DNA of 64,000 nucleotides from Umbelopsis ramanniana AG (Eukaryota; Mucoromycota; Umbelopsidomycetes; Umbelopsidales; Umbelopsidaceae). The position numbers and the translations under genes were made by a program. This document shows, one piece after another, positions 10,072 through 21,339 of the stretch (its first letter is position 1; each line of letters opens with the position of its first letter). The notes under the pieces were generated by a model that had not been told where the DNA came from, made no database searches, and saw nothing but the letters and a program-made list of their open reading frames with translations. Where the stretch lies: contig NW_026252159.1 in assembly GCF_025399195.1 (NCBI RefSeq), positions 1-64,000 on the forward strand. Reading direction: 5' to 3'.

Positions 10072-13000
10072 CTACCAAGCCATGCGAGCAATAAACGATG
10101 CTGGGTAACTGCGAACAATAAGCTTTCTAGTCTCATCAACTAAAAGAATGGCAAAGCCCCAACCGAAAGGAGTAAACCAGTATTTGACAGGAATTGGTGA
10201 AGTACCCAACACAGTATTGAATACTGGAACATAGAGAATGATTAACGCAATACAGAGGGAACCACAGAAAGCAGCGAAAAGGTACAAGTTCTTGTTAGGT
10301 CCCCAGAGTGGATTTGCTTGCAATATGGACCTGGTTCGGGTTCTGCGATAGAAACCATCGCCTTATTAGATTAACCCTTAATAGGAAACCATGTTAACAA
10401 TTTTCTCACCTAACACTGAGAGCATTGAACCATTGGCATACGACCAAATTGAAGAAATAGATGGATTGTCCGATGTTTGTTATCTGAGTGATGGTTGCGG
10501 CATCAATCCCCATATATCCATCAGGAGAATTATATAAACTGAATGAGAGCATAACTTTGTTGAACGGAATTCCTTGTTCATTGAGGTAAATGAAGAACAT
10601 GATCATAGAGGACACCATTTCCATAATACCAGTGATAAGATACGCTTGAGTGAGCAACTTGAGATTGACAAGTCTGTCTTTTCTAGGAGAACGGGGTTTG
10701 CGAGTAAGAAGATCAGCTTCGGATTTTTCCATCATCAGAGCAAGGGAGGGTAGAAGGTCCGTGAGAACACAAATGACAATCATCAAGAAACTGCTCAGCG
10801 TTTGAGGAGATCCCAAGAATATATTAACCAATACTGGCCATAACTCGGACCATGAGCCAGCAGGTAGGAGATAAAGAATGACCTTCTTCAGATTGTCGAA
10901 AACCAGACGGCCATTTTCAATGGCAACTGTAATGCTTGAGAACTTGTGCAGTAGTACCATATCTGCGGCCTCTATCGCAACATCACTCCCACCTCCCATA
11001 GCAACACCAACATTGGCGGCTTTTAGAGATGGAGCGTCATTCACACCGTCGCCTGTGTTCCGTTTCCTTTAGCATGCATGTCTGAAGAGCATATGAAACG
11101 TTTTGCTTCACTTACCCGTCATAGCAACAATATTGTCTCGTTTCTTCAGTTCTTTCACTATGAATAATTTTTGTTCGGGGGAAGTACGTGCAAATACGAT
11201 TTCTTGATACTGACATACTTGTTCCCACATTGTGTCATTCAGAGTTTGAATATCAGAGCCGGTTAGAAGTAAGGAGCCAAAATTATCAGGATCGTCAGGA
11301 TCAAATTGAGGAACAGTCTTGATCTCTTTTGCTGAGTCTATGTCCGCTACGGTGTCATTTGTTTGACGTGAGAATATTCCTACTTGCCTGGCAATGGCAG
11401 CAGCAGTTGCAGGAAAATCTGAGTGGAAAAGTTAATTAAGGACGGTTCCAGGTTTGATAAATCATGGATATTGAACACTTACCACCAGTAACCATGTAAA
11501 AACGAATTCCAGCTCGGCGACAGACATCAATAGTATGGGCGCTTTCTTCGCGAGGTGGATCGACGATTGCCAGCAGCCCAATCATAGTGAGACTTTGATT
11601 CATATCAGCAACGTATTTACCGAAATGGTTGGTTCCTGGGGTTGCATTGTTGGCAAGTTCGGAATGCTTAATTATTCTCTTGGTAACTGCCACTACACGC
11701 TTTCCTTCGTGTGCCCACTTGGTTTGAATTTTAACAATCTGCTGCTTTCGCTCTTCTGAGAACACATCGATGGAACCGTCTGGCAGCATGATGTATGAAC
11801 AACGAGAGAATAGAACGTCTGGTGCGCCTTTGGTATAGAGAACATAGTCATTTGTCGTCAGTTCAGAGTCAATAGATTTGGCCATGAGTTCACTCTTTGG
11901 ACGAGAGAGCGTCAACATCCACTTGTTTTTAGAGTTGAAAGGAACTTCAAATATTTTTTCGTTTTCAGATCTTATGTCTTTTGTCTCTTTGATGTTTTCA
12001 GCAAAAACGAGCACTGCAGAGTCTGTGGCATCACCGTTAATCTTCCTTTGAGGAACAGGATAGTCAATGGTGGAGGCATCGAAGGTAGCATTTGTACATA
12101 AAGAAGTAGCGATGTGAAGCTGCTGAACAGCGTACTGATAAGGGGATTGACTATGGTCGTTCGCAATATCCACGCATCCACGTGCAGTAAATTCTTGATC
12201 AGTGATGGCGGCATTTGAAGCAAACATTTTGTTGCAGGTGATGGTTCCTGTCTTATCACAGCATATTACATTGACACTTCCCAGTGTTTCGACCGTAGTG
12301 AGCACCTTACAAAGAACGTTGCTCTTTGCCATTCTGTTAGCGATCAGGGTAAGACAAAGAGTAACCGCAACCGGCATTCCTAAGCGAGGCATGTTAACAA
12401 AAAGTATTCGAGCGAGAAGACTTCATTGAGCATATTTTGCCTACCTTCTGGAACAAATGCGACAATAACAGAGATAACGTCGATTAAAGCGTTTGGCAAG
12501 GTTAGGTAGCCTGGATAATCAACCCTGAGCCATGCAGCCCAGGTAATGAGACAGATTATACCAACGGATATAGAAAGACCAGCAATGATCAAGACAAAGC
12601 GAAGAATTTCGACTTGAAGGAGAGTTCGTTGGTTGCTATTCGTAGCCGATAGTCTTGCAATTTTACCCATCATGGTGTTATCCCCAGTAGCGATGACTAC
12701 GCCTATAGCCGAACCATTAACGCAGTGAGTACCCATCATGGCAATATTGTGTGTTTCTAAGAAGTTAGGATCTGTAGTTTCCACACTTCCAGCAATTGCT
12801 TCGGATTCACCAGTAAGAATGGAGCGATCAAATCTCAAGTCATCAGAAACTTGAATAAGTCTGCAATCGGCTGGGATTTTATTACCCATCTTGATGTAGA
12901 CGATATCGCCAGTGACCAAGTTGGTAGCATCAATTGTAGACTGCTGACCACTGCGAAGAACCAAGGTATGAGTTGGGAGCATGTTGTTAATGCCATTCAT

Positions 13001-13757
13001 TACCTTATTTGTTGACCAGTCCTGCCAAGCATTAAAAATGGCTTGCAAGAAGATGACAAACATCAAAATAATAGCCAAAGCAAGATTGACTGGAGCTGGA
13101 TTTGGATCACCCAAGGGCTTCCATGATACCCTACAAAGAAGAAATTTTTCAATATCGCAAGGAAAAGTAATAGCATCAGCAACAAAAAATTATTTACCAA
13201 CAGATGATACTGGCAAACCACAAAAGACTACAGAAACCTCCAAAGAAATACGAGAATAGTTTGCGGCCCCAATTGCTAGGCGGAGGGCTGATCTTGTTTT
13301 TACCATCGCGAGACAGTCGCTTCGAAATTTGTTGAGGTTCCAGTCCAATTTTTTCCGAAGTTGAAAACTGTTGTAGTACTTCATCTACAGAAAGCTTATG
13401 GAAGTTCGTGGAAGCAATTTCTAAGGTGTATTTAAGACAATTTGAATAAAGGGGCGCCAACGAATACATATTTACTGGCCAATATGCTTTACCTTCAACA
13501 GCTCCTGTCTTCTTGCCAAAGAGACCTTGCTTTTCGGCGGTAACAACACTTCTTTTTGCCTCATGTTCACTGATCGTGATGCTGAGCGTCCGGTAAGCAA
13601 TGATGTTTTGACTTATAGCAGAATTTCTGCGCTTCAATGCTTGGCCCTTTGGCCGTGATGTCATTTGATCATTTTCTTCGTCGAACCGGATGGCCCGAGA
13701 CGTTTCAAGATGCTTTTGCCCTTCTAGATCTTGCTTCTCTGTAAACGGGTCAGCCAT
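10072..13757 (-). CDS. P-type ATPase, Na+/K+-ATPase-like (subfamily IIC or ACU type)
   Basis: About 1,090 residues over seven or eight exons. The start at 13757 (MADPFTEKQ) opens a polar N-tail, followed by the cation-ATPase N-terminal domain ([15 protein letters not shown]). Actuator domain: ILTGESEAI (about 12800). TM4: VPEGMPVAVT across an intron at about 12440. Phosphorylation site: CCDKTGTIT (about 12250). Nucleotide domain: [12 protein letters not shown]. Hinge: [11 protein letters not shown] across the intron near 11050. TM5 and TM6 (about 10900-10720) read SELWPVL and [11 protein letters not shown]. The end, [15 protein letters not shown]...MAW, resembles animal alpha subunits but is shorter. 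Animal enzymes have two aspartates in TM6; here the second is kept and the first position appears to be Cys. This fits fungal K+ or Na+ ATPases (ACU) better than a true sodium pump. No beta subunit gene is present. Confidence 0.85.
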
Positions 13758-14696
13758 TTCAAGGTAGGTATACACAACGGCAATTACGATAGGACAAGAA
13801 TATCGCTGAGAGCATGTATAGGCGATGATATATATAGTCAATATTCTGTGTCATGAGAACTTTCTTTCATTAATGTCTCAAAAATATGTACAATCAGATC
13901 GATGAGCGCTATTCTCTGGCTTGATAGTGCGTTATTTATTGTTCAAGCTGGGTCGAAATGGCCGCACATGAAATAGGCAAAGATGCAACATGCCGCTGAG
14001 CTGTTATTGCCTAATTTAAAAGTAGCCAATGAAATTTACCTCACTTCATTCATAAACTTTCCCTCTATCTTACAGTACGGCGAAGAACCTCTTTGCTTCA
14101 TCAAAGATGCAGAATAGGTGATAAAAATTTCGATAAGTGTTTAAATGCCACAATTTTGCGTGCTTATATCGTTAATATAGCTTTCAAACATAAAGGCATT
14201 CATCGCATTTGCGTGAGATATGTCATAGGTCAGGAGTACCATAAATAAAATGGGATGCTTATCAGCCTGATCTGTTGCATGCAGTTCTACCGACACAATT
14301 AAAGTGATGGATGGAGACCTAAGCATGTCTCAAAAAATTAGGAGGCTGTTCCGTTTCTCGATTCCTTCCAGGATAGATAGATGATCTCATTGATCTGGAG
14401 AAAATTCATAAAACCTCATAGAATGCTTTGAGTATTTCAGCGCAGGCTAAAATCAAGGCTTTTATCATGCCCAGCAATCATATTTAAATGAAGAGGATTC
14501 TATTCCCAGGTCTAGCTTTAATGATGATTGTTTCCAAACACCTTATCATAAAGCAAGCAATGGCACATGAAGGCTTGGTGCCAGCGCTTTTAAGTGGGGT
14601 TCCTTATATGGTAACCTGATTCCAGTTTTTCCCCGTTTCTAAATCTTTGCCAAGCTCTCCGACTGTTCTTGTTCCATTCTACTGCGACCAAATAAC
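13758..14696. promoter_or_regulatory. Divergent promoter region, P-type ATPase / Rrt8-like gene
   Basis: This spacer of 939 bases lies between two divergent start codons. It is AT-rich with no convincing coding frame. A pyrimidine-rich stretch just upstream of 14697 is a likely leader of the Rrt8-like gene. No named element recognised. Confidence 0.45.
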
Positions 14697-15768
14697 ATGA
14701 CGGCACCAGCAGCTTCATATCCCATAGCTGGTTTCGTGTATTTTATAGCTCATCCTCAGGTACGGTATATCATTTTTTACGATCGGCTCGAAAGACTGCC
14801 ATTGCGGAACCGCTCACCGCCATTCCTTGCAGTTATGGCCAAAGGTGTTGTGCCCATTCCTTCTCACATTGTTAGTCGGGATCGCATCGCTTGTATTATC
14901 CTTCGTGTTCTTACTACCATTACAAGCACACGCACTTATCAATGCAAAATGTCCTGTGTGGTTGGCCTGGCTCGTATCCGTGATTTTTGTTTTGTTAGAG
15001 TCAGTCGTCATAGATCTGCTCGCTTTTGCCATCATCACGCCGATCTATATCGATATTCTATTTGACAAGACATTAAAGGTCAGAGGTCTGAGAAGAATGT
15101 TCGACACAAGAGTCAAAGTACACGATGCTCTTGTTTGCTGTCGTGGGGTAACTGCTGGCGTTATCATGCTTTGGTTTCTTTTAATAGCACAGGTAAATGG
15201 CAGTTTCCTTTGTAGTATACTGACAGTTCCTTATTGTTGACAAACATTCCCCTCATCAGGTGCTCGTTTTACTCTTGACTTTGCCATTACACCTTATCCC
15301 TGTTATTGGGACAGTTTTCGCGTGTTACATCAACGGATGGGTAGCTTGGTAAGAAGTTCACAATTTAATGGCTGCTGCAGAGAACAGCAAATTTATGGGC
15401 ATACTTCATTTTTCAGCTGGGGACATCATATACATTATGATTTGGAGTTCCGTGGATGGACCGTTGCTGATTCGAGACGGTATGCATGGCAGCGCAAATC
15501 GGAATACGCCAGTTTTGGTGCCGTTGCAGTGGCCTTAGAGTTGATACCATTTTTCAACCTATTCTTCATGTGGACAAATGCAGTAGGAGCTGCGTTATGG
15601 GTTGCGGATCAGTATGAAGAGAATGAAAGGGCCATTGCTTCCCAGTCACCTTCAATTGAAGGCCAGCTTTCACCTGAACCCTATGGTAGAACAGCACCCC
15701 CAACAGCAGCTCCGTCTGCAGCCACCTTATATCCAGATGAAAGCACGCACCTTGTACATAAAAAATGA
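14697..15768 (+). CDS. Rrt8/outer-spore-wall-like multi-pass membrane protein
   Basis: Four exons, about 290 residues. Exon 1 (14697-14759) encodes MTAPAASYPIAGFVYFIAHPQ. The second, beginning near 14829, encodes two hydrophobic segments (about LLTLLVGIASLVLSFVFLL and WLVSVIFVLLES). The third gives LPLHLIPVIGTVFACYINGW, and the last gives CWGHHIHYDLEFRGW, then ELIPFFNLFFMWTNAVGAA. This pattern of hydrophobic hairpins with a central W-x-x-H-x-x-Y-D block matches the fungal Rrt8/Lds family related to EI24, linked in yeast to lipid droplets and spore wall assembly. The C-terminus is Pro/Ser/Ala-rich and hydrophilic. Family assignment is from pattern only. Confidence 0.6.
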
Positions 15769-16029
15769 AAGCATGGCTGGCTCGGAGAGCAGCATTAGCT
15801 TGCAGACATGTTTCACATTATTTCTTCTTTTGTCGTGTGATACGGTAAAGAAACATTTCAAGTTTCAGTTTTGACCGGCTTCGCATTCCTTTTTTTTTTT
15901 TTCCTCTGCTTTGTAACGACTTATGACCACTTTTTCTTTTCTTCTTTCTATCAATCGAAAGTGTCTTCATCCATCAGCTAGACCGCTAGCACTCGCCCAT
16001 TTACTTTCCTTTGCTATACTCTCATTACC

Positions 16030-17727
16030 ATGACCACCCAAATGGAAGATGTATGCAAATTGGCGAGTTTGGTCGATCCACTACCAGACTGCTCCAATAC
16101 ACTCGTCCTCGAGCAATTCGATCTATCAGATGATACCACACCAGAAGTAATATGCCAATACTTCAGATTGCGCCTGATTGTCAACAGAGTCTACTTTACA
16201 CTTGCGTTAATCAACATGGTCTATGTTATTTGTACAACCGCACTCCTGATACATCGCGCCCGAGCTGTACAAAGCAATGAAAAAAAACTGCGATTTCCAG
16301 TGAATGAAAAGCAAATACACACATTGCGAAAGCGAAACTTACTAGCGTTGGCAGTTGGAGAAACCGGACATCTGCTGGTCATATCGATCTCCCTCATTAT
16401 CAAAGCTTTGGATGGCTGCATCTACTGTCCTATATTCATGTATGTAACGACTTACGGATACTATATGTGGATCGCATCTTTCATCTGGAGAGCATACTAC
16501 CTACGATTTCAACTCAGCCTTCATAAAATCAAGCTTCGGCTGGGAAATGGTGAATCTGAAAAGGATCGAAAATGGTACATTCACAACAGAGACAAACATT
16601 CCATCAGCAATGGTCGATTTATGCTTCTTTTATTATGTGGAATGGTGCTCGTGACGGTTCCTCTGATCCTAATGCATCGATATTATTATGGCTTTGACCA
16701 TGTTGTTGTGAAAACTTGTTCAACAAGAATAGGCACTATGGTGCTACTGTTTATGGTCACTTTCTTCCAGTGTATCATTTCACCTGTCCTGATCTGGCTT
16801 CTCAGACATGATCGAGACGCTCACAATCTTCGGAATGAACTCATTGCAATATTTGCCGTTGGTATACCAACATCCGTATTGTATCTCGTCTGGGTCACTA
16901 TTTTTCCACCATCAATTAGCTACAATGGACCGAACGTAAGGCTCTTCTGGGGATCTATTAATTGGATAGGTCTCAGCCAGGCGGTTGCACATTTCATTGC
17001 AGTTACATATCCTCTTCTAGCATCTTATGGGCTCTGTACTTGTCCTTGCATCAAGAAAGTTGAAAGATATAGTCGTACAGGACGAAGAAAAAGCTCAATA
17101 TCGGTTGCGCGCACGCTCGATTGTACCACGGTGTCATTGGAATACATCCTCACACAACCCGAGCTACTGGAGCACTTAAAACATGTTGCCGTACAAGATT
17201 TCAGTACAGAAAATGTTCTATTTTGTGAGCAATACAGCATTTTAGCGAACAAAACCATGGCCAAACTGAACGAGACGCGACCTCTAGATGAAAAACCACA
17301 CAAAATGAACTATACTAGCTTGACGAGCGATCCAATTCCTCACGAACTACAAACCGACTACATTGCTTTCTATAACACCTTCATCAAAGCCGGTGCACCA
17401 TTACAAGTGAACATCACATACTCAGATAGAAAGGCAATGGATGCTGTGTTTAAAGAGTACGCAAAGCAACAGCAACACGTCCTGGAGAATGTTGTTTCAC
17501 AAGTCCAAATGATGGAAGATGATACCTGGGGAGGAGAAGAACTTGTGCTCTTTGCTTCTGCAGCTGACTCAAAGCGTTCAGTGACTAGTATTACTGAGGA
17601 CCCATTGCTTGGTCAACCGTCTACAACCAGTACAATACGATGTAGCGTATTCGATAGTGCTCGAAAAGAAGTTATGTGGATCATCTTTTGTAACATACTT
17701 CCAAAATTCATTGAAGATTGTAAATAA
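16030..17727 (+). CDS. Seven-transmembrane receptor with C-terminal RGS domain
   Basis: Intronless frame of 565 residues. Residues about 50-340 hold seven hydrophobic helices, for example VYFTLALINMVYVICTTALL, then LLLLCGMVLVTVPLILM and MVLLFMVTFFQCIISPVLIW. Residues about 365-560 form an RGS domain: VSLEYILTQPELLEHL, then FSTENVLFCEQY, then LQTDYIAFYNTFI and a closing VFDSARKEVMWIIFCNIL. RGS domains speed GTP hydrolysis by G-alpha. The layout is the same as AtRGS1 of plants and GprK-type receptors of moulds, where ligand sensing and G-protein shut-off sit in one protein. About 50 residues rich in Ser and acidic residues are inserted before the last RGS helices. The Cys-rich TCPCIKK just after TM7 could be palmitoylated. 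Confidence 0.85.
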   Translation: MTTQMEDVCKLASLVDPLPDCSNTLVLEQFDLSDDTTPEVICQYFRLRLIVNRVYFTLALINMVYVICTTALLIHRARAVQSNEKKLRFPVNEKQIHTLRKRNLLALAVGETGHLLVISISLIIKALDGCIYCPIFMYVTTYGYYMWIASFIWRAYYLRFQLSLHKIKLRLGNGESEKDRKWYIHNRDKHSISNGRFMLLLLCGMVLVTVPLILMHRYYYGFDHVVVKTCSTRIGTMVLLFMVTFFQCIISPVLIWLLRHDRDAHNLRNELIAIFAVGIPTSVLYLVWVTIFPPSISYNGPNVRLFWGSINWIGLSQAVAHFIAVTYPLLASYGLCTCPCIKKVERYSRTGRRKSSISVARTLDCTTVSLEYILTQPELLEHLKHVAVQDFSTENVLFCEQYSILANKTMAKLNETRPLDEKPHKMNYTSLTSDPIPHELQTDYIAFYNTFIKAGAPLQVNITYSDRKAMDAVFKEYAKQQQHVLENVVSQVQMMEDDTWGGEELVLFASAADSKRSVTSITEDPLLGQPSTTSTIRCSVFDSARKEVMWIIFCNILPKFIEDCK

Positions 17728-17758
17728 TTTAATGTAATCCTACTGTATTAAGCCATAG

Positions 17759-17774
17759 AATAAACCAAAATAAA
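17759..17774 (+). terminator. Tandem AATAAA polyadenylation signals
   Basis: Two AATAAA hexamers (17759 and 17769) lie 32-42 bases after the stop of the 7TM-RGS gene, a usual place for a polyadenylation signal. Confidence 0.5.
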
Positions 17775-17950
17775 ATATTTAGCCATCAGTTAGTCCCTAG
17801 CTATACAACCATGACGACTAGGCAGTGTTGAAAGCACGACGCGCAGAACGAACCATGAAGAAAACACAAAAATCAACGCGAAATTGGCGCGTAGTGTGGC
17901 ACAGGCTGTCAAAAAGCTTTTTTTCTTTTCTCTATCCCGAGCTTCTTTAC

Positions 17951-19801
17951 ATGAGTAGACATGCGCAGTTGTCGACAGCTCTCGAAAATCGTTATGCCAT
18001 ACATATTGAGCCGGTGTACCTGACTAGCCTAATTTCAGACAAGTCCAAAGCCGACAATGCGACCACAGAGAGGCAGATCTACGATCACTTTCTAAAATCC
18101 AACATGTCAACTTCCTCTCTGCCAGTCATACCACCCAACTTCGGGCATCTGCACGATGTTTTGTTTCCTGGCTCTCCAAATGGAACTGTTCTCCAGATAA
18201 ATAGCATAATGGATGTTGAGAACAGTGCTCAGAGCTTGCTTAATACACTCACTGCTTCCACTCCGGTACGCCAGGTGTATCATCAGCCTCCTACCGTCCC
18301 CAACGGTCCCGTTAACTTCCCGAGAGGCACGCTTAAGCTAGAGGTCACGGATGGATACAAAATCATCACTGCACTTGAATTCAGGAGAATACCATCCCTC
18401 TCCATGAACACGTATCTGGGCACAAAGGCAAGGTTGCTAAATGATGGGCGAAGAGTGCGACTAATATGGGCTAACGTGAAATTTACATTAGATCCTTGTG
18501 AAAAACTGTCGCGTCAGTCGAGGGACACTGATGATTGAGCCAGGAACTTGCCAGTTATTGGGCGGAGATGTCCCGTCTCTATACCACGGAGATATGCGAA
18601 AGGATTTAGAGAGACGTCTTCGAACCCGATTGGGGTAAGTTTAAAGACGTTATGGGGTTTAGATAAGAAGAATTTCTCAGACGTATTTCCAACAGACTTC
18701 CAGTGTCTGATGAGCAGGAAGATAACAAGGACGAAGAAGATATCAAACTTGAGCCACAGATGTACGATGATATGGATAGCGTATTCAATAACGTGCTTAT
18801 CGATGATGTGATGGATGTGAGTGGCCTCACAGACAACAACTTGGCTCCTGAGATACAGGTGGGATCTCCACCGCTAGCATTGGAGCCTGATACGAAGATA
18901 CATAAAACCCATTCTTCAGCTGAACCATTGGAAGAGAACAGCAGGTACTCCAATGTCTCCTTCAGCGACTTCAGTATGACCGATGTGGATGGTGATATAC
19001 AAGGTTCCGATCATTCCGGCAATCGTATTCCAAATAATGAATTTGCAACCATTACCAGAAGTCCTGTCTTATCACAGGAATTTGGTCACCTTGACTTGAT
19101 TGAGGATGACGACGACGTAGTGATGATTAAAGAAGAAAAGATCAAGCAGGAAGGCACGGTTCAAACGTCAGTCTCGCAACTCATCCGCATATACAATTCC
19201 AGAATCAATAAAGAAAGTGAGTGGCAACAAATCAACCGGGTTATTGTGCAGGTAAAGGTCATGAAAATGTAAGGCTTTTTTTTTTTAAAGACATTCCATA
19301 TTCACATTGGGTACATCCAGTCGAAAGTTACCAGATTGGGCCAGTTGAGAGTGAGCAAAACCAGAGGATTTTATACAGTTGGATCCTTGCGTTCAGAACA
19401 AAGGAAAACGCAAGCTCAAAGTGAAATCAACATATTTCTTGGAAATAACGTAAGAAAGTTCTAATAGTATAGATTGTGGGTATGTCTCGGTTTTTTTGAC
19501 GTTTGGTATGTATAGGTGCTTGAGCCCATGCTTGGAGCGAGCGCGAAAAGCCTTTTTACAAATAGTGGAGACACCAACATTCGTGATCCATCCTTTCAAG
19601 AAAAGGTATGTTAAAATGTTTGCGCTCATATAAGTTTTTCTAGCCTACTAATACCCTCTACAGTATGGAAGAGAGGTTCATAATCGTCTCGGTAACCGAA
19701 TGATGCAACTGGAGTTGGATATGAAAGATATGCAAGATGTGGGACAGAAGTATGGAGAAAAGAGGTTTGTTCCCAAAGTTGTCAGTTACAAGCCTTGCTG
19801 A
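17951..19801 (+). CDS. RMI1: RecQ-mediated genome instability protein 1 (RMI1)
   Basis: Six or seven exons, near 470 residues. RMI1 is the OB-fold scaffold of the Sgs1/BLM-Top3-Rmi1 dissolvasome, which resolves double Holliday junctions. N-terminal helices (LSTALENRYAIHIEP) are followed by VLQINSIMDVENSAQS and the OB1 strands LKLEVTDGYKIITALEFRRIP and YLGTK. The next exon gives ILVKNCRVSRGTLMIEPGTC, then QLLGGDVPSLYHGDM, a near-perfect RMI1 signature. The join between these needs an intron that starts with GC rather than GT, at 18429-18489. An acidic, K-x-E-rich linker (with IKLEP and IKQEG, SUMO-like) leads to a possible second OB domain at 19285-19801. The start at 17951 is chosen because RMI1 proteins begin just before this helix; 17855 is an in-frame alternative with a very basic N-tail. 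Confidence 0.82.
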
Positions 19802-19968
19802 TAAAATAGGCTTGTAAACATTATAACAACGTGATCAAAAGTCAATGTAAATTTAACATGTACGATATAATATAATTCTTTTCCATCATCACTGTAATCA
19901 AAGCTGCTTGTTTGCATATTTATCGGTTTTATTGGATGACTGGAAATGCAGCTGCATGCCATTATTGT

Positions 19969-20762
19969 TCAGCGAAGCATGACACGCAGGCTGGGAACAG
20001 ATTGAGAGCCATCTCGATCTCTTATCCACGTACCGTTGCCATCTGAAAAGGCTGTTCCCCAAGGATCCTTCCCTTTGTCGCTATCTATCCATACTAACGA
20101 TCTTTCATCTGTGGCTGCATCTGAGCTGACCACAATCCAATATATGTCATCAGGATTAATCTGCACAGCTTGAGTTGGTGTCCATGTGAACCATGTAAAG
20201 GTTGCAGCTTTCGATGGCTGTGGGATGGGAATAAACTCAGAGATTATACACTCTGCTGTATTGGGTATCATCTGGCCACCAGAGTCGCGTGTTTCTGAGC
20301 ATATCTGCCATAGCATTAATGACCCAGGTGCTGTATGTCTAGTCATTAAAGCTGCCTCCAGTGAATCGAATTGCAAGGTTTGGCTGTCCTCGAAGCATTC
20401 ATATTTCTTCTCTCGCGCTGAAACTGCTAATGCAATCGATTGATTGATATTGATGACCTCACCCAGAGTGCTGTTTGCAGGTGGCGCTCCAGTGTCTAAC
20501 GCGACGAATAAGAGACTATGGTGGTCCTCAAGCTCCTCCAAACTTTTAAAATGCTTGTTATGTATTATTGCGTATCTTTAATGGCAAACCCGTACGAAGC
20601 TTACCTGAGGCGGTATATCAAGTTGTGAGAAATAGATTTATCAACAATCAAAAATGTAGAGCACAGTAAGAAGACGACTAGAGTCATCCAACGAAAAGTT
20701 CTGTATTTGGTAGATTCGTTTATACGCGTTGATTCATTTCTCGTAGGAAGCCTGATAACCAT
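19969..20762 (-). CDS. Unrecognised type II membrane protein with a beta-rich outer domain
   Basis: Two exons, 20762-20605 and about 20543-19969, joined in frame as RLSLEELEDHH, about 243 residues. A short basic N-tail is followed by one membrane segment (WMTLVVFLLCSTFLIV) at residues about 27-42, so the rest probably faces the secretory lumen or cell surface. The outer part has two or three N-glycosylation sequons (NST, NQS, NGT) and a closing pattern PDDIYWIVVSSD, then SLVWIDSD, then GNGTWIRDRDG. That pattern loosely recalls beta-sandwich 'choice-of-anchor' domains of bacteria. I do not recognise a eukaryotic family. Function unknown. Confidence 0.6.
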
Positions 20763-21339
20763 ATCCTTTTGGCGTCAGTTTTGCTGTGAAAGTGAAAGAA
20801 AGGGGTGGTGTCACGACCTTGTTGATACTGCACACGTTTTTTTTTTTTTTGCCATTCTGGTCACGAGGCTGGCTCAAATTGCATTTTCGTTGGCAGATAT
20901 GTTGACTTGCGTGCGTGCAAAATTTATGTTTTTATGAAACTACTGAGCCCGTGCGGTATATAAATGATGGTAAAAAGCCAAAGTGAGAGATGTTAGCTGC
21001 GTGCGAATTCTACTTGCAATTGGCCGCAGTCGGGAGACACAACCTTTTTTCCTTTGGTGTCAATTTGATCAGCTGTTCCGTCACGATCATGCCGTACCAA
21101 TTTGGTCACTTCGACCTACAGCAAAAAATCCACAGCAAAAGCTAGCTGAACCAATCTAAAATAAGCTTCTGCTATGAGTTAAAATCTGTTATGTTACGTG
21201 CTGCTGATATACAGTTTGTGTATAGTGTCCTTTGCATGGGGGGAAAGGAAGAAAGACAGTCACACGACCCGAAAAGGTCGAACTCCAAGAAAAAAAGAAG
21301 CCCGAGGTCGTTGCCTTTTCGCATGAATCTTATGGCACA
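20763..21339. promoter_or_regulatory. Divergent promoter region upstream of the SPX-RING gene
   Basis: Spacer between divergent starts at 20762 and 21340. It contains a run of T at about 20830-20841 and a TATAAAT at 20958-20964. The CACGT(G/T) sites bound by Pho4-type factors were looked for but no clear one was seen. Confidence 0.4.

Noticed and set aside
14141-14326. 61-codon frame in the divergent promoter at 13758-14696
   Set aside because: Short, without a family pattern, and in AT-rich spacer.
15850-15902. Poly-T and poly-A runs (also near 20830, 45860, 61980) as possible retroposon tails
   Set aside because: They lack target-site repeats and any linked retrotransposon gene; such runs are common in fungal leaders and introns.
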